A program made the position numbers and the translations under genes. Shown here piece after piece: positions 44,008-50,984 of a stretch of DNA of 64,000 nt. This DNA is from Streptomyces sp. Sge12 (GTDB taxonomy: Bacteria > Actinomycetota > Actinomycetes > Streptomycetales > Streptomycetaceae). The notes beneath the pieces are model-generated. The model searched no databases, was not told where the DNA came from, and saw nothing but the letters and a program-made list of their open reading frames with translations. Positions within the stretch are counted from its first letter, which is position 1; each line of letters starts with the position of its first letter. The stretch spans positions 6,810,501-6,874,500 of the forward strand of contig NZ_CP020555.1 in NCBI RefSeq assembly GCF_002080455.1, written 5' to 3'.

Positions 44008-45234
44008 GTGCAGGCAGTGTTATCGGCGGGTCGGATGGTCACGGGCCCGGGCGGAGAGGTGGTCCCGGACGGTGCCGTGCTGTACGACGGGGGCCTGATC
44101 GCGGCGGCCGGACCGCGCGCGGAGGTCGAGGCGCAGGCAGGGCCGGACGTTCCCCGACTGGCTTTCCCCGAAGGCACTTTGCTGCCCGGTCTCATCGATG
44201 CCCACGTCCATCTCGCGCTCGACGCCGGCCCGGACCCCGTGGCAGGCCTGCAGGCGGCCGGTGACGCCGAGCTCTACGCCGGGATGGCGGACCGGGCCGG
44301 ACGACTGCTGGCCACGGGCGTGACCACCGCGCGCGACCTCGGTGACCGGGGCGGACTCGCCGTGCGGCTGCGGGACGAGATCGCGGCCGGGCGGGTGCCG
44401 GGGCCGAGGCTGCTGTCCGCCGGCACACCCCTGACCGCTGTGGGCGGGCACTGCTGGTTCATGGGCGGTGAGGTCGAGGGGATCGGGGCGATCCGTGAGG
44501 CGGTCCGCCGCAACGCCGCCGCCGGAGTGGACCTGATCAAGGTCATGGCCACCGGCGGGGGCATCACCAAGGGCGGACCGGCCGTCTGGCAGGCGCAGTT
44601 CACCGAGGAGGAGCTGAGCGTGGTCGTGGCGGAGGCGCGGAGCCTCGGGTTGCCGGTGGCCGCGCACGCCCACGGGACCGAGGGCATCGCGGCCGCCGTG
44701 GCCGCCGGGGTGGACACCATCGAGCACTGCACGTGGATGGGGCGGGCGGGCTTCGACGTACGGGAGGACCTGGTCGACGCCATCGCGGCGGGCGGTATCG
44801 CCGTCTGTCCCGCGGCGAGCCCCGACTGGCGGGGTTTCGCGCAGCGGTTCGGGCCCGAGCGGGCCGAGGAGATGTTCGGGCGGCTCCGGTGGATGGCGGA
44901 ACGCGGCGTCCGCTTGCTGCCAGGGACGGACGCGGGCGTCCCGCACGCCGTCTTCGACGGGTTCGTCTCCAGCCTGGAGTTCTTCGAGCACATCGGGCTG
45001 GCCCCGGCCGAGATCGTCGACCTGGCCACCTCGGGCGCGGCGCGGGCCCTGGGGATCGACGGGGACACCGGCCGGCTCGCGGCCGGGTTCCGGGCCGACC
45101 TGCTGGTCGTGGACGGGGATCCGCTCACCGATCTCGCGGCGTTGCGTGCGGTCCGGCTGGTCGTGGCCGGTGGGCGGCCGGCCGGTCCGTCTCTGGCGGA
45201 TCCTGCCGATCGGGACCTTCCGGACGCTTCCTGA
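44008..45234 (+). CDS. Metal-dependent amidohydrolase (imidazolonepropionase-like), TTA codon 5
   Basis: A 408-aa protein of the amidohydrolase superfamily. GTG 44008 has GGAAGG upstream and gives the expected N-terminal strand (VLSAGRMVTGPGGEVVPDGA). An ATG at 44035 would cut this strand. Metal-site motifs are GLIDAHVHLALD (~62-72), the Lys in DLIKVMATGG, VAAHAHGTEG, TIEHCTW and LLPGTDAGVPHA. No signal peptide. It would hydrolyse a cyclic amide or peptide-like substrate, but the exact substrate cannot be read. Codon 5 (44020-44022) is TTA, suggesting bldA-dependent translation. Its 3' end overlaps the convergent radical SAM gene by 110 bases. Confidence 0.87.
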   Translation: MQAVLSAGRMVTGPGGEVVPDGAVLYDGGLIAAAGPRAEVEAQAGPDVPRLAFPEGTLLPGLIDAHVHLALDAGPDPVAGLQAAGDAELYAGMADRAGRLLATGVTTARDLGDRGGLAVRLRDEIAAGRVPGPRLLSAGTPLTAVGGHCWFMGGEVEGIGAIREAVRRNAAAGVDLIKVMATGGGITKGGPAVWQAQFTEEELSVVVAEARSLGLPVAAHAHGTEGIAAAVAAGVDTIEHCTWMGRAGFDVREDLVDAIAAGGIAVCPAASPDWRGFAQRFGPERAEEMFGRLRWMAERGVRLLPGTDAGVPHAVFDGFVSSLEFFEHIGLAPAEIVDLATSGAARALGIDGDTGRLAAGFRADLLVVDGDPLTDLAALRAVRLVVAGGRPAGPSLADPADRDLPDAS

Positions 45235-46099
45235 GCAGGGGGACGAGCGTCGGCGTGCCGGCCGCCGGGACGCGTTCCAGGACGCCGCCCGCGAACACGT
45301 CGTACAGGGGCAGCGTCTCCAGATGGACGTAGCCGATGTGGCAGTCGCAGCTGGTCAGCGGGCACGGGCGGGGGCCGAGCGCGCTCCGGTAGGAGCCGTC
45401 GTACAGGTTGCCGAGCTCGGCGCGCACGAAGTGGCAGCGGCGCACCGTGCCGTCGCCGTCCACCGAGATCACCGACTCGCCCGTGCGGCACGGCATTCCG
45501 GCCGAACGGTGCGGGTGCCGGCTGTACGGGAAGAGCGGGTCGACGGCGGTCCAGGTGCCGGCCTCGGCGTCGGTGTAGGTGTGGCCGTCGGCGGCGTTCA
45601 CCCACAGGTAGACGTGGGAGGGCAGGGCGGCCCGCAGCCGGCGGGCGTGCTCCAGGTTCTCCGGGAGGCCGACGATGCCGACGCTGTGGCGCACGCCCCG
45701 GTCGGCGAGGTCGCGCACCTTGGCCAGGAAGCGGTCGTACGGGGTCTGCCCCGGGTGGTAGGTGCACCACAGCGCGAGGGTGGCGGGGTCGGCGTCCGCC
45801 AGCCAGTCGGTGCGGCAGCTGAGGTTGGTCTGGATGGCGACGCGCTCGACGTGCGGCAGGTGGGAGAGCTCGACCAGGGCGCGGCGGTACCAGGAGCGCA
45901 CGAGCCCCTCGCCCCAGGGCGTGAACAGGAGGGAGAGCCGGTCCTCGGTACGCGAACGCGCCCAGTCGGTGAACCGTTCCAGCGCGGCCCGGTCGGCGCG
46001 CAGCAGGGCCGTGGTGTCGCGCCGCTTGGCGAACGGGCAGTACGGGCAGTCGTAGTCGCAGGAGGCCAGCGGGCCGCGGTAGAGCAGAGTGAGGTCCAC
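45125..46099 (-). CDS. Radical SAM protein, STM4011 family
   Basis: A 324-aa protein. GTG 46099 starts 5 bases after the stop of the upstream gene. The radical SAM cluster motif is Cys14-x3-Cys18-x2-Cys21 in SCDYDCPYC. The C-terminal part contains further Cys in MPCRTGE, VRRCHFVRAELGNLYDG and PCPLTSCDCHIGY. This resembles a SPASM-like region that could bind auxiliary iron-sulfur clusters. The tail is Pro/Arg-rich and overlaps the convergent amidohydrolase gene. It is the last gene of the five-gene STM4011-4015 operon. The reaction is unknown. Confidence 0.88.
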   Translation of the reverse strand: MDLTLLYRGPLASCDYDCPYCPFAKRRDTTALLRADRAALERFTDWARSRTEDRLSLLFTPWGEGLVRSWYRRALVELSHLPHVERVAIQTNLSCRTDWLADADPATLALWCTYHPGQTPYDRFLAKVRDLADRGVRHSVGIVGLPENLEHARRLRAALPSHVYLWVNAADGHTYTDAEAGTWTAVDPLFPYSRHPHRSAGMPCRTGESVISVDGDGTVRRCHFVRAELGNLYDGSYRSALGPRPCPLTSCDCHIGYVHLETLPLYDVFAGGVLERVPAAGTPTLVPLLRKRPEGPDRQDPPETDRPAAHRPRPAGPHATPRDR

Positions 46100-46104
46100 G
46101 GCGG

Positions 46105-47475
46105 CTACTTGGTCTCGTAGGCGGCCATCGCGGCCCGCACGGCCGGTGAGAACAGCTCGGGGCCGAGCGCGTCGGAGTGGGCGAGCCCCTCGGGCGTGAG
46201 CTGCAGCAGCGGGCCCGCGCCGTCCTCGGCGAGCCAGCCGCGGGCGGCGAAGGCGGACAGCTCGGCGGGGAAGTCCTCGTGCGGGTCGCTGCCGAACCGG
46301 TCCCGGTAGTCGGCGACCGGCATGCCCCGGGCCTGGAGCAGCGACTGGAGCAGATGGCGGCGGCGCGCCTCGTCGCCGTCGGTGGGCCGGCCGTGGACGG
46401 CGCGGGTGAAGTCCTCGGACGCGGTGTAGTCGTCGATGATCCCGCGGATCTCGCCCATGTCGACCGCGTAGTCGAAGGAGTAGTGCAGCGACGAGGTGTA
46501 GGAGCGGGCGCCGCAGCCCAGGCCGATCATGCCGTCGGTCTGGCAGGCGTGGTCGTCGGGGCCCTGCGGGGCCGCACCGGCGAGCCGGAACATGCGCATC
46601 GAGACCTGCTCGTAGCCGTGGGCGAGGAGGTGGTCGCGGCCCTGCCGGTAGAGGGTCAGGCGCTGCTCGTCCCAGGCCCGGTCGGTGAGGGCGGTGCGCC
46701 GGGCGAGCCCGGTGAGGGGGCGGACGTAGAGGGGGTAGAGGTACAGCTCCTCGGGGCGCCAGGCCAGCGCGGCGTCGAGGGAGGTGCGCCAGGTGGCGGG
46801 CGTCTGGCCGTCGATGCCGTAGATGAGGTCGATGTTCAGGACGGGGACGCGGGCGTCGCGGATGCGGCCGAGCGCCGCTTCGACGTCGGCCCGGCGCTGG
46901 GGGCGCACGGCGGCCCGGGCCTCCTCGGGGAGGAAGCTCTGCACGCCGATGCTGATGCGGGTGGCGCCGCGCCCGGCGAGGACGGCGAGCCGGTCGGCGG
47001 TGGCGGTGGCCGGGGACGTCTCGACGGACAGCGGTACGGCGCGCAGGTCGGCCCCCATGCCCAGCTCGGCGATGTCGCAGAGCCGTTCCAGCTCGCCGGC
47101 CGTCAGGAAGGTGGGGGTGCCGCCGCCGAACGCGGCGTTGGCGAAGGAGACGGGTGCCTCGTCGCCCAGGGCGTCGCGGACGGCGGCGGCCTGGCGCTCC
47201 AGGGCGTCGAGGTAGCGGCCGGTGAGCCCGTCGGGGGCGCCGATGCGGGTGAAGAGGTTGCAGAAGCCGCAGCGGACCTCGCAGAAGGGTATGTGGAGGT
47301 AGAGGGAGAGGGCGTCCTTGCGTTCGCCCCGCCACAGGTCCCGCAGGAGGGGCGGGTCGGGCAGTTCCCGGTAGGCGGTCTTGTGGGGGTACGCGTAGAC
47401 GTAGGCGCTGTACGGGCTGCCCGGCAGGGGCGCGGTGGGGGCGAGGGGGGCGGGTGCGGGGGCGGGGGAGGTCAT
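46105..47475 (-). CDS. Radical SAM protein, STM4012 family (HemN-like)
   Basis: A 456-aa protein. ATG 47475 overlaps the previous stop (ATGA). It has the HemN/HemW-type core: LYLHIPFCEVRCGFCNLFTR with Cys65, Cys69 and Cys72, FGGGTPTFLTAGELERL, SVETSPATATADRL and GVQSFLPEEAR. There is no evidence for the HemN substrate loop, and the operon context argues against haem synthesis. With STM4011 it gives two radical SAM enzymes acting on an unknown substrate. Confidence 0.9.
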   Translation of the reverse strand: MTSPAPAPAPLAPTAPLPGSPYSAYVYAYPHKTAYRELPDPPLLRDLWRGERKDALSLYLHIPFCEVRCGFCNLFTRIGAPDGLTGRYLDALERQAAAVRDALGDEAPVSFANAAFGGGTPTFLTAGELERLCDIAELGMGADLRAVPLSVETSPATATADRLAVLAGRGATRISIGVQSFLPEEARAAVRPQRRADVEAALGRIRDARVPVLNIDLIYGIDGQTPATWRTSLDAALAWRPEELYLYPLYVRPLTGLARRTALTDRAWDEQRLTLYRQGRDHLLAHGYEQVSMRMFRLAGAAPQGPDDHACQTDGMIGLGCGARSYTSSLHYSFDYAVDMGEIRGIIDDYTASEDFTRAVHGRPTDGDEARRRHLLQSLLQARGMPVADYRDRFGSDPHEDFPAELSAFAARGWLAEDGAGPLLQLTPEGLAHSDALGPELFSPAVRAAMAAYETK

Positions 47476-48353
47476 GCGGACGGCTCCAGGAAGAAGTGGG
47501 CGTACGGCACGGTCCAGACGGCCTCGTGCGCGAGGCGGTGGCCGGTGTAGCCGTCGTCGCCGTAGGTGGTGCCGTGGTCGGAGCAGACGATCGCGAAGCA
47601 GCGGCGCCGCGAACTCATGGCGGAGAGGAGCCGGCCGATGTGCCGGTCGATGTACTCGAGGGCGGCGGCGTGGGTGGCGCGGGTGTCGCCGGCCCCGGCG
47701 GTGGCACCGGGCAGGTGGAACCAGTTGGGCTGGTGCAGGGCGGAGGCGTTGAGGAAGAGGAACAGCCGCTGTTCGGCGGGCAGCGCGGCGACGACCTGCT
47801 CGGCCCGCTCGACCTGGGCCTCGAAGGAGGTGGGCGACGCCACGCCGAACGCCGGTTCCCAGTGGCTCTCCTGGAACATGCCCGGGAGTACGTCGCCGAG
47901 GGCGCCCTGCTTGTTGAAGAAGCCGACGCCGCCGATGCACACCGTGCGGTAGCCGGCCGCGGCGAGGCCCGACACCAGGTCCGGCGTGTCGAAGACGTAG
48001 GTCCGGCCGGCGGTCGTCTCGCTGCCGGCGAAGCGGGCGGCGAACAGCCGCGGGTGCGGACCGGGCCGGGCCGGGGTGGGCAGGAAACCGGCGAACATCG
48101 CCTGGTGGGAGGCGTAGGTGAAGCTGCCGGGGGCGTGCCGCTCCTCCCAGGCACCGCCGGGCAGGTGCCGGGCCAGGTTCGGGATGCGGCCGGCGGCGGC
48201 CAGCTCGACGGCGACGTCGTGGCGCAGCGTGTCCAGGGTGAGCAGGAGCAGGTCGTCGCGGCCGACGACCTCGTTCATGTCGGGGACGGGGACGGGGACG
48301 GGGACGGGGACGGGGACGGGCAGGGGGAGCGCTGGGGTGTCAGTCGGGTGCAC
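47472..48353 (-). CDS. Sulfatase/phosphatase-like hydrolase, STM4013 family
   Basis: A 293-aa alkaline-phosphatase-superfamily hydrolase. Motifs are LLLLTLDTLRHDVAVEL near the N-terminus, PGSFTYASHQAMFAGFLPT, and the metal site FAIVCSDHGTTYGDDGYTGH. GTG 48353 has GAGGAA upstream and overlaps the end of the ATP-grasp gene. It yields a (Pro-Val)n N-terminal run coded by a hexanucleotide repeat. An in-frame ATG at 48278 would omit that run. The substrate is unknown. It is the third gene of the STM4011-4015 operon. Confidence 0.87.
   Translation of the reverse strand: MHPTDTPALPLPVPVPVPVPVPVPDMNEVVGRDDLLLLTLDTLRHDVAVELAAAGRIPNLARHLPGGAWEERHAPGSFTYASHQAMFAGFLPTPARPGPHPRLFAARFAGSETTAGRTYVFDTPDLVSGLAAAGYRTVCIGGVGFFNKQGALGDVLPGMFQESHWEPAFGVASPTSFEAQVERAEQVVAALPAEQRLFLFLNASALHQPNWFHLPGATAGAGDTRATHAAALEYIDRHIGRLLSAMSSRRRCFAIVCSDHGTTYGDDGYTGHRLAHEAVWTVPYAHFFLEPSA
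48282..48317 (-). repeat. Hexanucleotide repeat in the STM4013-like gene
   Basis: Six tandem GGGGAC units (plus-strand reading) encode the Val-Pro repeat near the N-terminus of the hydrolase. Gain or loss of units keeps frame and changes the tail length. Confidence 0.85.
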
Positions 48354-49464
48354 GGTGGTTCCTCGTGGGGTGGTGCTGCAGATGTCTGCGCGCGGCGGCG
48401 ACCTGCGCGGCGTAGGTGTCCAGGCCCTCGGCGCCGCTGCCCGGCAGACCGGTCAGGCCCGGCAGCAGGTCGCCGAAGGCATTGACCTCGGCGACGGCGA
48501 ACCGGCGCCAGCCGACGGCGGGCAGCAGGTCGACGCCGACGCACAGGGTGCCGGGGAAACAGGACGCGGCCCGCTCGCAGATCCGCAGGGCCTCGGCCCA
48601 GGCCTCCGGGCCCGCGGCCCGGACCGCGGCGGACAGGTCGCCGCGCCGGCCGCCGAGATGCAGGTTGGTCATGGGGGTCCGGCTGGTGCGCACCACGGCG
48701 TGGGTGGCCCGCCCGGCCACGACCACCACCCGCAGGTCGGCCGCACCGTCGCCGAGGGAGGCCTTGGGCCACCACCGCTCGACGTGGAGTCCGTCGGGGG
48801 CGAGGGCGTCGACCAGCGCGGCCACCTCCGGCTCGCGCGTGAGGCGACGTACCCGCAGGGAGTTGTGCAGCCGGCCGTCCGCCGCGCTCTCCACGGACGT
48901 GGTCGCCCTGATCCGGCCCCCGCCGGCCGTCTCGACGGCGACGACACCGGAGGCGGAGGACCCGTGGGCGGGCTTCAGGAACACCCGCGGCATGCCGTGC
49001 GCGGCCATGAGGGCCCGTACGTCGTCCCAGCCGCGCACCGGTGCCGCGCCGCCGGAGGTCGGCGCCTGCGGTACGGGGACCCCGGCGCGGGCGAGGGTCC
49101 GGTGGCAGCTCCGCTTGTCGAAGAGGACCGCCAGCTCGTCGGGGTCGTCGAGGCGCAGGCCGCCGGTCAGCGTACGGACGGCAGCCGTGAAGGCGGCGTA
49201 CCAGCGGGCCCCGCCCTCCACCCGGGTGGGGTCGTCGGCGCCGCGCAGGAGCCGGTCGACCGCGGCGTTCTCACCAGGCGACTCGATCCGGACGATCTCG
49301 TCGGAGGCGAAGGCGGCGCCGCCCGCGCGCAGCACGTCCGTCCAGGGCACGACGCGCGGCGCGGGGAGCCCGGCGGCGCGCACGGCCCCGGAGAACAGGG
49401 CGACGCGCCGGTTCTCCGGGTTGCCGACGACCGCCCAGCGCGGCGGCTGCGCGTGGTCCGTCAC
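48340..49464 (-). CDS. ATP-grasp (RimK-like) protein, STM4014 family
   Basis: A 374-aa protein beginning at GTG 49464, 10 bases after the stop of the upstream gene. A longer frame to 49533 overlaps that gene and is less likely. ATP-grasp features are LFDKRSCHRTLARAGVPVP, FLKPAHGSSASGVVAVE and, for metal binding, LCVGVDLLPA with FAVAEVNAFGDLLPG. ATP-grasp ligases couple ATP to amide or peptide bond formation. In this operon such a ligase could add amino acids to, or join, a radical-SAM-modified product. The actual substrate is not known. Confidence 0.88.
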   Translation of the reverse strand: MTDHAQPPRWAVVGNPENRRVALFSGAVRAAGLPAPRVVPWTDVLRAGGAAFASDEIVRIESPGENAAVDRLLRGADDPTRVEGGARWYAAFTAAVRTLTGGLRLDDPDELAVLFDKRSCHRTLARAGVPVPQAPTSGGAAPVRGWDDVRALMAAHGMPRVFLKPAHGSSASGVVAVETAGGGRIRATTSVESAADGRLHNSLRVRRLTREPEVAALVDALAPDGLHVERWWPKASLGDGAADLRVVVVAGRATHAVVRTSRTPMTNLHLGGRRGDLSAAVRAAGPEAWAEALRICERAASCFPGTLCVGVDLLPAVGWRRFAVAEVNAFGDLLPGLTGLPGSGAEGLDTYAAQVAAARRHLQHHPTRNHRAPD

Positions 49465-49474
49465 GGTCCGCGCG

Positions 49475-50434
49475 CTACTCGCCGACGGCGACGAAGCGCC
49501 AGGTGCGGCCGTCGTACTCGTCCTCCTCGGCATGGCCGCGGTCCAGGTCGAGGAGGACGCCGGCGCCGCCGAGCACCTCCTGGAAGCGCCGGCGCAGCGG
49601 CTCCGTGAGGTAGTTGTGGTGCAGGTCCAGCTTCTTCAAGTGGGTCAGGGGCCGGCCGTCGAGCAGTGCCGCGCCCCCCTCGTCGGTGAGGACGCCCATG
49701 GACAGGTCGAGGGTCTCCAGGCGGGCGACGACGGGCGCGGACGCGACGGCGGTGGCGATCTCGTCCTGGATGTCGCTGTTGCGCAGGCCCAGGTGGCGCA
49801 GGCGCGGCAGCCGCTCCCCGTCGAGGATCGGCGCCACATCGGTGAGGGCGGCGTCCCCGCCGTACTCGGACGTGCCGAGCCACAGGTCGAGGTGCTCCAG
49901 GGCGGGCAGGTCGCTCGCGGCGACGCCGCGGACGGCCTCGGCGGGCATCCCGCCGGTCTCGACGGTCAGGGAGCGCAGCTTGTGGTGCGTCACGGCCGGG
50001 AGGACCAACCCGGAGCCGCCCCGTACGCCGAACTGCTCCAGCTCCGGGAAGCCGTCGAGGAGCGGGCCGACGTCCCCCTGGTTGATCCAGGAGATCTCGC
50101 ACTGCTCCGACTCCATGTCCCCGAGGAACAGGGCCCGCAGGGCGGGCAGCTGGGAGCGTGCGTCGAGGAGGGCGGCGATGATCTCCTCGGGGCCGCTGTC
50201 GTAGGCCTCCTCCCAGGAGCCGACGACGATCGCGCGGACGGCGGTGGTGTCGACCGCCTTGCGGAACCGGGCGAAGGCCTCGGTCCAGCTCTCCTCGCTG
50301 TCGTAGCTGTCGCTGGCGATCCGCCACGCGACGTCGTCGGCCTCGGGCAGGCGGGTCGTGTCCGCGTCGCCGGGGCCCGGGAAGTCGATGACGGGCAGTC
50401 CGCCGAATCCCGTCAGATGGTTCGCGTAGCTCAT
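49475..50434 (-). CDS. Leucine-rich-repeat-like protein, STM4015 family
   Basis: A 319-aa cytoplasmic protein from ATG 50434, the promoter-proximal gene of the operon. Residues ~100-290 contain irregular leucine-rich repeats (LPALEHLDLWLG, LPRLRHLGLRNSDI, VARLETLDLSMGVL, LTHLKKLDLHHNYL). The N-terminus carries DSYDSEESWTEAFARF and the C-terminus an acidic HAEEDEYDGR. No catalytic motif was seen, so it is probably a scaffold or recognition subunit of the STM4011-4015 system. Longer upstream frame is shadow. Confidence 0.85.
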   Translation of the reverse strand: MSYANHLTGFGGLPVIDFPGPGDADTTRLPEADDVAWRIASDSYDSEESWTEAFARFRKAVDTTAVRAIVVGSWEEAYDSGPEEIIAALLDARSQLPALRALFLGDMESEQCEISWINQGDVGPLLDGFPELEQFGVRGGSGLVLPAVTHHKLRSLTVETGGMPAEAVRGVAASDLPALEHLDLWLGTSEYGGDAALTDVAPILDGERLPRLRHLGLRNSDIQDEIATAVASAPVVARLETLDLSMGVLTDEGGAALLDGRPLTHLKKLDLHHNYLTEPLRRRFQEVLGGAGVLLDLDRGHAEEDEYDGRTWRFVAVGE

Positions 50435-50588
50435 GGGGTGCCCGCCGTTCCTCGCCTGTCGCGTCCGATGTGCTGCAAGTTGTACCAAGCGGCACTGACA
50501 GCCCCGGAGGCAGGTCGGGCGGAACGCCGTTGCCGGACCGGGCCCCTGTGGTCGGAGGAGGACGCGGCGGGACGGCGGTGTCCGGCCG

Positions 50589-50720
50589 TCAGAGGTCGGC
50601 GAAGGCGCGTTCGCCGGGGGACACGAGCCGGGAGAGGAACAGGCCGATGCCGGCCGAGCCGGGCGCGTGGTCGTGGGCGATCCGGTTGAGCCAGCGTCCG
50701 GGGAAAGCGATGCCGTTCCT
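50589..50720 (-). pseudogene. Possible remnant of a lanthionine-synthetase C-like protein C-terminus
   Basis: The last ~43 residues of a minus-strand frame read GIAFPGRWLNRIAHDHAPGS then AGIGLFLSRLVSPGERAFADL, then stop. The GSAGIGLFLxRL pattern recalls the C-terminal repeat of LanC-like cyclases. Nothing upstream in the frame continues the homology and no ribosome site is evident, so it may be a decayed gene end or chance. Confidence 0.25.
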
Positions 50721-50883
50721 GGGGCTCCCCGTCCGCACCCGGTTCCCGGCGCATGCGACCTGCGTGAACACCCGACCCGCGGCGCCCTGGGCGAGTACGC
50801 CGAACGGGTGAGTCCGGGATGCCGAGCAGATATCACGTATGTCCAAATTTGGTGCATTTTCGTGCGTGAAGCAGGCCACTCTC

Positions 50884-50897
50884 CGCAATGTATTGCG
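50884..50897. promoter_or_regulatory. Palindrome upstream of the betaine operon (candidate operator)
   Basis: CGCAAT-GT-ATTGCG is a perfect 6-bp inverted repeat with a 2-base spacer, 87 bases before betB, in a locally A/T-richer stretch. It could be an operator for a repressor. None is encoded nearby. Confidence 0.35.
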
Positions 50898-50984
50898 CAT
50901 GGATTCGGGGAGCCGGGGCAGGCGGGCGGATCAAGTCGGTCTGACCGGCAGGGGGACGCAAAGGAACGAAAGGCTATACGGAAC

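Larger units (their letters stand above)
50435..50984. other. Divergent intergenic region between STM4011-4015-type and betaine operons
   Basis: This 550-base region must contain promoters for both operons. It holds a minus-strand frame (50589-50900) whose end looks like a fragment of a LanC-type cyclase (separate entry). It also has a relatively A/T-rich stretch at 50815-50900 with palindrome CGCAAT-GT-ATTGCG (50884-50897). No other convincing gene was seen. Confidence 0.5.

Noticed and set aside
50589..50900. An intact 103-aa gene
   Set aside because: No ribosome site was seen, the upstream two-thirds is without recognisable pattern, and only the last ~43 residues look protein-like. It is kept as a possible remnant only.
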